From the NCBI GenBank assembly GCA_025655455.1, contig JAHXIV010000042.1:1-60931 (forward strand): DNA of 60,931 nt, in the 5' to 3' direction. Both the position numbers and the translations under genes were made by a program. Position 1 is the stretch's first letter, and the number at the start of each line of letters is the position of its first letter. Shown one piece after another: positions 52,595 to 60,931 of the stretch. The notes under the pieces are model-generated. The model was not told the origin of the DNA. It saw only the letters and a list, made by a program, of their open reading frames with translations, and did not search any database. Origin of the DNA: a gamma proteobacterium symbiont of Taylorina sp. (lineage in GTDB: Bacteria; Pseudomonadota; Gammaproteobacteria; GRL18).

Positions 52595-54709
52595 TTAGAA
52601 GCCATTTTTTTCAAGAGATAAATTTCCAATTGCATCCACTGTGCATTGCCAATGAGGTGCTAACCAGGTTGTGGACACTTCTTCAACAATTAATGCTGGC
52701 CCTAAAATTTCTTGGCCACTCATTAATAACTCTCTTTGATAAACAGGGACTGTCTGTTCAACGCCATATATTTTTTTTTGTAATAGCATTTTTTTAGATA
52801 AGTGAATGTTGGGTGTGATTTCAGGCAAGTCAAGTTTTACAGGAACTGAACTCACCTTGATGCGGATATTGACTAACTCAACTGCATAATAATGTCTGTG
52901 TCCGTAACGTTTTTTATGTACTTTATGATATTTTTCCAGAGTATCATTAACATTAGTCCAGGGAACATTCAATGTATAGGTCTGACCAACATAACGTAAA
53001 TCCACAGAGCAATTTGTACTAATCTCTGACTCATTAATTCCCTCTGATAATAATTCTGCAATACCTGTCTGTTCTATTTCTGAGAAATATTGATTAATCA
53101 AGTCTATATTGGCTGCACAAGCTTTGTCATTTATATCCAAAATTATATTAATTGTATGTGAAATATCTCTGCTATGAGGGGCAACAACCATACCAAAGGC
53201 AGATAAAACACCTGCATTAACAGGCACCATAATTTGAGTCATTTGTAAATTTTCTGCCAGAGCACAAACATGTAATCCTCCAGCACCTCCAAAGGGAACC
53301 AATACAAGCTCTTTCGGATCAATGCCGCGTTGAATAGACATGACTCGTAATGCCCGTGTCATATGCTCATTAGCCACCTGAATAATTCCTGCTGCTGTTT
53401 TTGATATAGAGTCGTCAACTGTTTTTAATAAAGAGTCCTCAACTGTTTTTGATAAAGGGTCATGTAATTGATCTGCAATTTCAGCCACAGCATTATATGC
53501 TGACATTTCATCCAGCTGCATACGTCCGCCCAGGAAACTATCTGCAGACAATCTTCCCAATACCATATTTGCATCAGTTACTGTAGCCAGCTGACCACCC
53601 TGACCATAACAAGCAGGGCCTGGACTTGCACCAGCGGATTGCGGACCCACTTGTAATATTCCTCCCTCATCTACTCTGGCAATTGAACCGCCTCCTGCAC
53701 CAATGGTATGCATATCAACCATTGAAATAGCGACCGGATAATCACCAATTGATCCTTCGCTGGTTAATTGTAATTCACCTTCTATTAATGCCACATCTGT
53801 AGAGGTTCCCCCCATATCAAAAGTTAATAAGTTTTTTTGTTCAATCACTTCTGATAAATGCTGCAACCTGTAATCAGCAATATATTTTGCCCCGGCCAGA
53901 CCACCCGCAGGGCCTGATAACAACATACGCACAGCATTTTGGGCAGCTTGAGCAGCAGCAATAGTTCCTCCGGAACTTTGCATTACCGCTAAGGGTGCTG
54001 GCTCTACCGCCTGACTCAGACGTGTTAAATAACCCTGCACCAGTGGACCCACCCAGGCATTTAACCAGGTTGCAATACCACGTTCATATTCTTTATATTC
54101 AGGCAGTACCTGTGATGATCGGGATATAAACAAGTCTGGAAAATACTTGCGTAGATTTAACTCCAGACGCTTTTCATCAGTATCATTGAGAAAAGAGAAA
54201 ATAAAATTAATTGCTACAGCGTCTGGTTCATGCTGCTTTATAAATTTTATCAATTCCTGCAATTCATTTTCTGAAAATGATGTTAATATTTCCCCATCAG
54301 CAGCAACACGACTATTCATTTCAAAACAAAGAGATTTTTCTACTGGTGGTTTTTCCGGTTTTGGGCTGAGATTATAGAGTTCTTTACGTGCCTGTCGACC
54401 AATCGTTAAAATATCACTTAAACCTGTATTACTAACATAGACAGTTTTAACTCCTTTTTTTTCCAAAACAGCATTAGTTGCTACAGTGGAGCCATGTACA
54501 ATCGATAATTTATTTAAATAGGATTCAAGACCTAATTCTTTTATCCCCTGCAATATAGCCTGCTCAGGTGCATGGGGAGTTGATAATACTTTATGTATGA
54601 TTAACTGACCATGTCTATAATAAACAAAGTCAGTAAATGTCCCACCGGTATCAACACCTAAGACATAAACCTTATCAAAATCAATTTTATCTAATGTCAA
54701 CTTTGACAC
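52595..54709 (-). CDS. Hydantoinase/5-oxoprolinase family protein, subunit A type
   Basis: A 704-residue ATP-dependent ASKHA-fold enzyme. GVDTGGTFTDFVYYRHG is the N-terminal phosphate loop, then VHGSTVATNAVLEKKG, LSGPAGGLAGAKYIA, LTFDMGGTSTDVALIEG, GAGGGSIARVD and QSAGASPGPACYG, all typical of HyuA/OplA. Relatives open hydantoins or 5-oxoproline, usually with a B subunit; none is present here. Residues about 418-434 hold an eight-residue repeat (SKTVEDSL, LKTVDDSI), an insertion not seen in relatives. GTG 54709 or TTG 54700 (better spaced from GAGG) is the start. It overlaps the adaptor gene by up to 23 bases, so it belongs to the exporter operon. Confidence 0.88.
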   Translation of the reverse strand: MSKLTLDKIDFDKVYVLGVDTGGTFTDFVYYRHGQLIIHKVLSTPHAPEQAILQGIKELGLESYLNKLSIVHGSTVATNAVLEKKGVKTVYVSNTGLSDILTIGRQARKELYNLSPKPEKPPVEKSLCFEMNSRVAADGEILTSFSENELQELIKFIKQHEPDAVAINFIFSFLNDTDEKRLELNLRKYFPDLFISRSSQVLPEYKEYERGIATWLNAWVGPLVQGYLTRLSQAVEPAPLAVMQSSGGTIAAAQAAQNAVRMLLSGPAGGLAGAKYIADYRLQHLSEVIEQKNLLTFDMGGTSTDVALIEGELQLTSEGSIGDYPVAISMVDMHTIGAGGGSIARVDEGGILQVGPQSAGASPGPACYGQGGQLATVTDANMVLGRLSADSFLGGRMQLDEMSAYNAVAEIADQLHDPLSKTVEDSLLKTVDDSISKTAAGIIQVANEHMTRALRVMSIQRGIDPKELVLVPFGGAGGLHVCALAENLQMTQIMVPVNAGVLSAFGMVVAPHSRDISHTINIILDINDKACAANIDLINQYFSEIEQTGIAELLSEGINESEISTNCSVDLRYVGQTYTLNVPWTNVNDTLEKYHKVHKKRYGHRHYYAVELVNIRIKVSSVPVKLDLPEITPNIHLSKKMLLQKKIYGVEQTVPVYQRELLMSGQEILGPALIVEEVSTTWLAPHWQCTVDAIGNLSLEKNGF
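53409..53456 (+). repeat. 24-bp tandem units inside the hydantoinase gene
   Basis: Two full units, 53409-53432 and 53433-53456, differ at two bases and are flanked by partial units, so about three copies in all. Each begins GAGTC(G/C)TCAACTG, then TTTTT, then (A/G)ATAAA. The host gene runs on the minus strand and stays in frame because the unit length is a multiple of three. The run AATAAAGAGTCCTCAAC (53427-53443) is identical to 5808-5824 in glnE, where the coding strand is the opposite one. Confidence 0.85.
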
Positions 54710-55910
54710 CCTCTTTTAGATCATTTGAAAGATAACTGACCAGTTGATCTTTTTCTGAAAGCCCTTCAATCACTTCTGCCATCAAATTATTTTTGTGTCC
54801 TATCATCACTGATCTTTTTTCCAATCGCCCTTCTTTTATAATATAAACTGCCCACTTTTTTCGCTCACCTGAATATTGATCAACAAATAATGCACTATTT
54901 GGTATTTGTAAAACCTTGTTTGCCTGCCAGAGAATAAAACGGGCTTCCAGACGAAATGCATCTCCAATATTAACAGCCATTGTTGTTTCTGAAATCAAGT
55001 CTGAACGAATACTAACGATTACTTTAACCCTCTGTTCTTCAACACCCAAAGCAGATATTTTTGTAAAACCTGAACTTTCAATTACTTTTATCTGACCATA
55101 TAAGAGATTGTTACCACCCCAATTATCCAGCTCCACCAACATGTCTGGTTTTAATTTAATCGCAACTGATGATAATACCTCAACCTCAATTTCAAGGTGT
55201 TTAATATCTCCAATTTCCATCAGTAAATCACCTCTGTTAACCACACGCTCACTTTTTCCGAACAGTTTTAAAATCTTACCATTGCTCGTACTCAGCATTT
55301 TAAAACTTCTATGATCAAGTTCAGTATGACGAATATTTTCATAATCCAGTACTGACTGAGACATTTTGGTCAGATATTTTGAAAATATCCAGCCAAATTG
55401 AGAAGCCCTGTAAATCGCTTCTGCACGTCGTTTGTCCACTTTTGTAATATCTAATTCATGCTCTGATAAATTATTATTCTTATACAATTTATCTGCACGT
55501 TTAAAGCTGATCTCTGCCAGATCCTGATCAGCTTTTGCTGCAATACTAATTTCTCTGATAATATTTTCCATTTCCTGTGATGCTCCCAAGACTGCTTCAG
55601 CCTGGGCATGACTGCTGGGATCAAGAACAGAGGAGGGCAGGGGTTCCAGAATAATAAGAGTTTGCCCGATTTTTACATCATCTCCTGCTAATAAATCAAG
55701 CCGTTTCATATAGGCATCAATAGGGGCAGTTATTGTAAATCGTTCAACTACTCTTGTTTTTGCCTGCTCTGCAATAGTGACTTTCATAGGAGCATAAGCA
55801 GCTTGAACACTATCTACAATGATTGACTTGTTTTGTATAGTTATTAACACTAATATGCATAGAGTAATAATAATTAACCATAGTGATTTTGATTTAAAAT
55901 ATAAGTTCAT
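54687..55910 (-). CDS. HlyD/MacA-type periplasmic adaptor
   Basis: A 407-residue adaptor. One N-terminal membrane helix (about 10-25) is followed by a lipoyl-like half (FTITAPIDAYMKRLDLLAGDDVKIGQTLIIL), a long helical hairpin (about 100-190), then LMEIGDIKHLEIEVEVLSS and a beta-barrel and membrane-proximal part ending in QLVSYLSNDLKEGVKVDI. It would link the FtsX-type permease to an outer-membrane channel. It begins three bases after the permease gene and overlaps the hydantoinase start. No outer-membrane TolC gene is seen in the window. Confidence 0.82.
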   Translation of the reverse strand: MNLYFKSKSLWLIIITLCILVLITIQNKSIIVDSVQAAYAPMKVTIAEQAKTRVVERFTITAPIDAYMKRLDLLAGDDVKIGQTLIILEPLPSSVLDPSSHAQAEAVLGASQEMENIIREISIAAKADQDLAEISFKRADKLYKNNNLSEHELDITKVDKRRAEAIYRASQFGWIFSKYLTKMSQSVLDYENIRHTELDHRSFKMLSTSNGKILKLFGKSERVVNRGDLLMEIGDIKHLEIEVEVLSSVAIKLKPDMLVELDNWGGNNLLYGQIKVIESSGFTKISALGVEEQRVKVIVSIRSDLISETTMAVNIGDAFRLEARFILWQANKVLQIPNSALFVDQYSGERKKWAVYIIKEGRLEKRSVMIGHKNNLMAEVIEGLSEKDQLVSYLSNDLKEGVKVDIR

Positions 55911-55913
55911 CTA

Positions 55914-58280
55914 TTACTCCTTTATTTTCAAAACAGTCACTAAGTCTATCCGATTTAACTTATACCAGACTAATAAGCCGGAAATTACAGCCGAAAAGCC
56001 AACCACTAAAATTGATAAAGTATAGGTTGAATAGTTAATGACAAATGGAATACGAAATAATTCCTGCTGCAAGCCAAGAATAAAGCCATAACTCATCCAA
56101 TAACCAATAAACAAACCCAGAGGAATTGCAAAAAGAGTAATTAATGCTAATTCACCCAGTAAGATATATGCCACTTCTCCCTTAGTATAACCAAGCACTC
56201 TTAAACTAGCGAGTTCTCTACTTCTTTCTGCCAAACTAATTCTGGCATTATTATAAATGACACCAAAGGCAATGATAATAGACAATACACTCACAAAACT
56301 GATATAGATCAACATAAACTCACCCACTGTTTTATTAAAACTTTCTATAGCAGCCTCTTTTTCTACAACCGCCAATACATTAGGGAATTGTTTTAATAAA
56401 GACTGAACACTTTTCAGGCTGTCATTTTCTATAGATAAATAAGCACCTGAAACCAAGCTGCCTTCTGATATCAAATTATTCAGGGTTTTAATATTCATAT
56501 AGCCTGACACTCCAATATATTGTTGCGTGGTACCAACTATTTGTACCGACTTTGTCTGTCGTGTACCCTGCAGAAATTCAATACTAATCCAGTCACCTGA
56601 TTTAACTGCTAATTTTTTTGCTAAAAAGTCAGTTAACAAGAGTCCGTTATCAGGAATTTTAATCACTCTATTTTTTGTATCCAGAATTCTATGTAAAGTA
56701 TTATCTTTATCATAAGCCACAATGCTGCTATGAAATTGTTTTGAACCTGCTGTCATTTTTACAGAAGCTGTTCTATAGGGTTCTACCTTCAAAACTCCTG
56801 ACAAGCTTTCTAACTCATATAGCACTTTCCTTGAAGCCGGGTTTAATAAACTAATACTGAGATCTTCCCGTTGAGATATTTTAAATTCAGTCTCAATCAT
56901 TGCATCCATAGCATCAATAAAAAAGGTTCCTACGATCATGATTGCAACCGCAAATGCTGTGCCGCACACCGACAAAATAGACTTGATTGGATGTCCGGAA
57001 AAATAACGCAGCACCATACGATCGGCTTGACACAAAAATATTTTCAAACCTGTTGTTTCAAGAAAACTGACCTGATATTGTGTTGGTACTTCCGGTCTCA
57101 TTGCTTCTGCTGGTTGTAATTTTAATGCCTTATTAATTGAAAACCAGCTACCTGATAAAGCACAAACCAAAGTGATGATACAACTATAAATAATGACTTC
57201 AGTTTGAAAATGATAATCCAGGTATGGGAAACGGTAATACTCTCCATATAAGCCAGCTAACTTATGAGCCAAAAAAATGCCTGATAAACTCCCTGCTATT
57301 AAGCCAATCATAACCACTAAAAAAATTAATTGACTATAGTGAACTGCAATCATAATATCGCTATATCCAAAAGCCTTAAGAGTAGCAATAATATCTCTTT
57401 GACTGCTAATAATACGTCCAAGCGCCAGATTTAATAAAAAAATAGAAACACCTAAAAAAATTATAGAAAAACTACTACCCATATTGGCAAGTTGTTTAAA
57501 TTCCTCTGATAAAAAGTGATGCGATACCTGTCTTTCTCTTTTATAGCTTCCAAGACCACCATAAGCTTTCAACATATTATCCAGCTGTTTTATAATGAGG
57601 TCAGGTTTTGCATTTTCTGATAACTTTATTGACAAGTTATTAAATGATGACTGCATATCATAGACAGCCTCTAATTCTTTTTGCTGCATCCATACAATAG
57701 CATAACGTGAGAAATCCGGAATAATTGAGCCGGGTGCTATTTGATAAATATATTCCGGTGAAAGAGCAATACCCACTATTTTCAGAGTAGTTTTCTGTCC
57801 ATTGACGATAATACTTATCTGATCTCCCGGATATATTTTATGTGCTTCTGCAAATGCTTCACTGATCATCACTTCATTAAAATTATTTTTTTCCGGCAAT
57901 CTTCCCTGACTGATATAGACTCTATTAAGGGAATTTTTCAGATTATTTGAGTTTAACGTCACCAACTGTCCCTGTATAGAGTCATTAATATTTTTAATAT
58001 TAATTCTAATAGGTGCTTTAATACGTTGATCAACTTTTATAATACCCGGAATATTTTTAATTCGTTCTACAAGACTGGCTGGTGCACGTTTTAATGAAAC
58101 AAATAAATCAGCAAAACCATATTCCTGATAATAATGTATTCGTGTTTTTTGCAAGGATGCCAACGTACTATAAGACATTATAACAGTGGATAAACCCGAT
58201 GCAATAACCAGGGCTATTGCCAGAACCTGACCTTTTATCAGCCATAATTCACGAAATAATTTATGATTCAGTGCTGTCAT
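55914..58280 (-). CDS. FtsX-family ABC transporter permease, double domain
   Basis: A 788-residue permease with two FtsX-like halves. A first helix (about 17-37) precedes a large periplasmic domain, then three helices near residues 260-380; after a short loop the pattern is repeated, with a helix near 430, a second periplasmic domain and three helices at about 660-780. This is the form of LolC/DevC/MacB-related pumps with both halves in one chain. It pairs with the ATPase gene, which overlaps its ATG by one base. Such systems move lipids, peptides or siderophores out of, or within, the envelope. Confidence 0.85.
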   Translation of the reverse strand: MTALNHKLFRELWLIKGQVLAIALVIASGLSTVIMSYSTLASLQKTRIHYYQEYGFADLFVSLKRAPASLVERIKNIPGIIKVDQRIKAPIRINIKNINDSIQGQLVTLNSNNLKNSLNRVYISQGRLPEKNNFNEVMISEAFAEAHKIYPGDQISIIVNGQKTTLKIVGIALSPEYIYQIAPGSIIPDFSRYAIVWMQQKELEAVYDMQSSFNNLSIKLSENAKPDLIIKQLDNMLKAYGGLGSYKRERQVSHHFLSEEFKQLANMGSSFSIIFLGVSIFLLNLALGRIISSQRDIIATLKAFGYSDIMIAVHYSQLIFLVVMIGLIAGSLSGIFLAHKLAGLYGEYYRFPYLDYHFQTEVIIYSCIITLVCALSGSWFSINKALKLQPAEAMRPEVPTQYQVSFLETTGLKIFLCQADRMVLRYFSGHPIKSILSVCGTAFAVAIMIVGTFFIDAMDAMIETEFKISQREDLSISLLNPASRKVLYELESLSGVLKVEPYRTASVKMTAGSKQFHSSIVAYDKDNTLHRILDTKNRVIKIPDNGLLLTDFLAKKLAVKSGDWISIEFLQGTRQTKSVQIVGTTQQYIGVSGYMNIKTLNNLISEGSLVSGAYLSIENDSLKSVQSLLKQFPNVLAVVEKEAAIESFNKTVGEFMLIYISFVSVLSIIIAFGVIYNNARISLAERSRELASLRVLGYTKGEVAYILLGELALITLFAIPLGLFIGYWMSYGFILGLQQELFRIPFVINYSTYTLSILVVGFSAVISGLLVWYKLNRIDLVTVLKIKE

Positions 58281-58984
58281 TACCAGTTTAATTCATCAGC
58301 TGCTTTACGCTGTTTATTATGATTAATTTTACTAATCTGTCCATCGTTGAGAACTATTACGCGGTGTGCCATTGCCGAAATTGCAGCATTATGAGTAATA
58401 ATTGTTGTACTGGTACCCAGTTCACGGTTGACAGTTTCTAAACATTTTAAAACAGAGATACCCGTTTCTATATCTAAAGCACCTGTTGGTTCATCACAAA
58501 GCAGTACAGAAGGATTTTTAGCAATTGCTCTGGCAATTGCTACTCTTTGCTGTTCTCCACCAGATAATTGTGCTGGAAAATGATTGAGGCGATGTGTTAA
58601 ACCGACCAATTCCAAAGCCTGTTCTGCCCGCATTGGTTGCTTCACTATTTCTGTCACCACTGTGACATTTTCTAATGCAGTCAAACTGGGAATAAGGTTA
58701 TAGAATTGAAAAACAAAGCCTACATGATAACGCCGATAATCTGTCAATTGTTCTTCAGTAGCATGACTAAGTTCCAGACCTTTATAAAATACTTTTCCCT
58801 TAGAAGGTATATCAAGACCACCAAGAATATTCAAAAGAGTAGATTTTCCACTACCGGACATGCCAAGAATCACAGTAAATTCATTTGCAAAAAGTTCCAG
58901 ATCAACACCTCGCAGTGCATGGACTTCTACTTCTCCCATCTGATAGGTTCGGCTGATATTTTGAGTTTTGAAAATAATAGACAT
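58280..58984 (-). CDS. ABC transporter ATPase, LolD/MacB type
   Basis: A 234-residue ATPase. Walker A is GMSGSGKST (about 41-49), the signature [16 protein letters not shown] (about 138-153), Walker [13 protein letters not shown] and the switch His [16 protein letters not shown]. The Q-loop segment has [21 protein letters not shown], characteristic of the LolD/MacB/DevA group. It is the first gene of the operon ABC ATPase, FtsX permease, HlyD adaptor, hydantoinase, NIF3-like. No promoter hexamers stand out in the 84 bases before it and the palindromic element. Confidence 0.92.
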   Translation of the reverse strand: MSIIFKTQNISRTYQMGEVEVHALRGVDLELFANEFTVILGMSGSGKSTLLNILGGLDIPSKGKVFYKGLELSHATEEQLTDYRRYHVGFVFQFYNLIPSLTALENVTVVTEIVKQPMRAEQALELVGLTHRLNHFPAQLSGGEQQRVAIARAIAKNPSVLLCDEPTGALDIETGISVLKCLETVNRELGTSTTIITHNAAISAMAHRVIVLNDGQISKINHNKQRKAADELNW

Positions 58985-59068
58985 AAATATTAATCTAGCA
59001 GAAAAGCAGATTAATTGATAGGATTGTTACAGGGCAGGGCAGGGGATTGAGAAATAATTCCTAAGATA

Positions 59069-59164
59069 GCCGTCAGCTAATAAAACTTTACCGCTGTCTA
59101 TCGTTTTGCAAACATAATTATATTGCAAATAAGACAGGGCTAAAGTTTTATATTTTATAAGAGA
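59069..59164 (+). repeat. Dispersed palindromic element, full copy
   Basis: 96 bases from GCCGTCAGCTAATAA to TTTATAAGAGA. Stem arms TAAAACTTTACCGCTGTCT (59081-59099) and AGACAGGGCTAAAGTTTTA (59132-59150) pair at 17 of 19 positions, and TTGCAA blocks lie inside. Related copies are at 37163-37265 (full), 3634-3679 (shortened) and 40835-40870 (right half). It sits between the ABC operon start and the end of the TonB-dependent receptor gene. Confidence 0.8.
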
Positions 59165-59168
59165 TTAT

Positions 59169-60931
59169 TTAAAATTTAAATGCTGCATTGACATAATAAT
59201 AACGACCAGGTTCATTTATTTTCATCACATCACCATAGCCATCTGTGAGTAAAATTAAATCCTGATAGGTATTATTTACGGCATAATCCTTATCAAAGAT
59301 ATTATCAATACCTCCTGTTAATTCAAAGTTTTTATTTAGATCATGGCTCAGTTTTAAGTTCATCACAGCATAGCTGTCAATTTCCTGCTCACCATTATCT
59401 TCATCATAATTTTTCCAGGTATCTGCAGCAATCACTTCCATTTTTCCCGTAGTGCTTGGCATAAATTCATAATTAAGAGCCAGGTTCAGTTTGGCAGGTG
59501 GGATATTGGCTAAATCTTTATCCGTTTGCCCAGTTAGTGCTTCATCTTTCTTACCACGTTGATAAGCCAGACCAAAATCAAGATAAAGCTCATCAGTAAA
59601 AGAATATAGGCCGGTTATATCAAAACCATAAATAGTCGCATCTACATTTTCCTGCTTATTTTTCATCTTACTATCATTGTAATGGATATAGTCTTTTAAC
59701 CAGCTATGAAATAATTTGGTTTTAACACTCAGATTGGTAAAATTATGTTCCACACCAAAATCTATCTCATAATTATCTATTTTATCCAGATCAGGTGTAC
59801 CAGATTCCATACCATTGCTCATTTTCCAGTAAAGTTCTCTGGCATCCGGTACACGGGAGGACTTACCAAACCCTCCAAAGAAATTGGTTTCATCGGTAAA
59901 TTTATAAGTACCCCGGGCAAAACCACTAAAATAATCGTAGTCATTACTTTGCTGGCTGCCATTTGGATCAATAGAAACATCATCATAACGACCACCAAGA
60001 TTTATGGTAAAATTGTTATAACGTTTTTCTAACTCAGCAAAAATTGCCGTATTATCTGTATCCACATCATCAATACTGGCTTTACCACTAACACCGGCTT
60101 TAGCACCATAGCCAATATATTTTCCATCCCAGTTTCTCACACTGCTATCAATACCGATTATTCCTTCCATAGTACCATTGATATCAAAAGCATTTTTAAC
60201 TTTGAAACCATCCATATCAGTACTTAATTTACTAATCACTTCATTCACAGCATTGGGGCCTGATGATAGTCTGTACTTGGTTGACATAGGATGTATCACA
60301 TCAGAATGATAATATTGCAAGTCCAGTTTTTTTGAATAAGAACCCATATTTTTAATTGAATAATCCAGATTTAAAATATTTGAATCGTCATAGAGTGCAT
60401 CCATTTTACTTGATGGATATAAAACATCATCACTTCTATTAGCAGTATAACTAATACCCATTTCATGATTATCAATTAAATTAAAGTAGAATTTACCCAT
60501 GAAGGTTTTTTTATCATAAGCTTCCATATTTTTATTTGAATCTTTATATTGAACCATCGCAGCTGGCCCGGTTAAACCCAAATTCTCTATCTGATCATAA
60601 AAATTATCACCATTACCATCTTCATATTGATCACTGCTTTCACTTGAAAGACTCACCAAACCGCGAACTTTTTCATTACCTCCACTGAAACTCATTGCTT
60701 GTTTCTGGTAATTCCAGCTACCGAAGTTCACGCTGATTTCACCATGTAATTCTTCTTCCGGTTTTTTAGTAGTAACCTTCACTACACCACTGAGAGTACC
60801 AAAATTTTCCACATCATATGGACCTTCAATGATTTCAATACTTTCAATATTATTGGCTAGAACATGAGAAGTAGGGGGATCCATTCTATTAGGACAGGCA
60901 CCATAAATTTTTGCATTATCTATAGTGATAT
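59169..60931 (-). CDS. TonB-dependent receptor, probably copper-type (OprC/NosA-like), N-terminus off the window
   Basis: 587 codons are visible; the frame continues beyond 60931, so signal peptide and TonB box are missing. The visible plug part reads ITIDNAKIYGACPNRMDPPT, then IESIEIIEGPYDVENFGTLSGVVKV, and the barrel ends YYVNAAFKF with the terminal Phe. CPNRM fits the CxxxM copper-binding motif known from OprC, and MDPPT is shared by copper receptors of the OprC/NosA group. Barrel segments are normal in length. It would import copper or a copper complex across the outer membrane with TonB energy. A palindromic element lies five bases after its stop codon. Confidence 0.82.
   Translation of the reverse strand, partial: ITIDNAKIYGACPNRMDPPTSHVLANNIESIEIIEGPYDVENFGTLSGVVKVTTKKPEEELHGEISVNFGSWNYQKQAMSFSGGNEKVRGLVSLSSESSDQYEDGNGDNFYDQIENLGLTGPAAMVQYKDSNKNMEAYDKKTFMGKFYFNLIDNHEMGISYTANRSDDVLYPSSKMDALYDDSNILNLDYSIKNMGSYSKKLDLQYYHSDVIHPMSTKYRLSSGPNAVNEVISKLSTDMDGFKVKNAFDINGTMEGIIGIDSSVRNWDGKYIGYGAKAGVSGKASIDDVDTDNTAIFAELEKRYNNFTINLGGRYDDVSIDPNGSQQSNDYDYFSGFARGTYKFTDETNFFGGFGKSSRVPDARELYWKMSNGMESGTPDLDKIDNYEIDFGVEHNFTNLSVKTKLFHSWLKDYIHYNDSKMKNKQENVDATIYGFDITGLYSFTDELYLDFGLAYQRGKKDEALTGQTDKDLANIPPAKLNLALNYEFMPSTTGKMEVIAADTWKNYDEDNGEQEIDSYAVMNLKLSHDLNKNFELTGGIDNIFDKDYAVNNTYQDLILLTDGYGDVMKINEPGRYYYVNAAFKF

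Overview
The window is AT-rich chromosomal DNA from a gammaproteobacterium. The order glnE, ilvE, waaF, waaC, waaG, LPS kinases, carbamoyltransferase and msbA recalls the Pseudomonas LPS-core locus. The Na+-linked transporters (GltS, Na/Pi, NhaA), SxtJ/DUF5989-type proteins and low GC suggest an aquatic or marine relative outside the enterics and pseudomonads. I cannot name the genus from sequence alone. No rRNA, tRNA or CRISPR array was seen.

Layout. 0-3.4 kb: the last codons of an integron-type tyrosine recombinase, non-coding DNA with inverted repeats, a small membrane protein, a secreted MORN-repeat protein and ApaH. 3.7-7.9 kb: glnE, ilvE and a zinc-finger protein. 7.9-25.2 kb: LPS core and envelope sugar genes. 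These are waaF-waaC-waaG, a fused double kinase, waaP, a second WaaP/InaA-type kinase, another fused double kinase, a carbamoyltransferase, a GT-C-type membrane glycosyltransferase and a divergent kinase-like protein. Inside this block, on the minus strand, sits a ubiA-dprE1-dprE2-like operon expected to make a polyprenyl-phosphate pentose (arabinofuranose or ribose) donor. An apparently foreign methyltransferase gene with an attC-like hairpin at its 3' end, and a DUF1090 gene, also lie here.

25.6-42.3 kb is an accessory and transport block: two alpha/beta hydrolases, a Rap1a/Tai-like protein, a DUF3124 gene broken by an in-frame TGA, a polyphosphate kinase 2 remnant, an aaeXAB-like efflux operon, gltS followed by two outer-membrane proteins, a Na/Pi cotransporter, nhaA and a patatin-like lipoprotein. 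It also carries a 44-bp tandem repeat and copies of a palindromic dispersed element.

42.7-52.3 kb returns to surface polysaccharide: two GT2 glycosyltransferases, an SGNH protein, a carbamoyltransferase-SxtJ-DUF5989 set (including a 50-residue gene), msbA, and gmd-fcl for GDP-L-fucose. 52.3-59 kb is a tightly packed minus-strand operon: ABC ATPase, FtsX permease, HlyD adaptor, hydantoinase/oxoprolinase A and a NIF3-like protein. The window ends inside a TonB-dependent receptor with a CPNRM motif of the copper-receptor (OprC/NosA) type.

Main points for follow-up: seven WaaP-like kinase-fold domains within about 14 kb, two pairs of them fused; the DprE1/DprE2/UbiA set beside a GT-C enzyme; the SxtI/J/K-like trio; a short repeat found in-frame in both glnE and the hydantoinase gene; and a palindromic element whose stem shows a compensatory change between copies.
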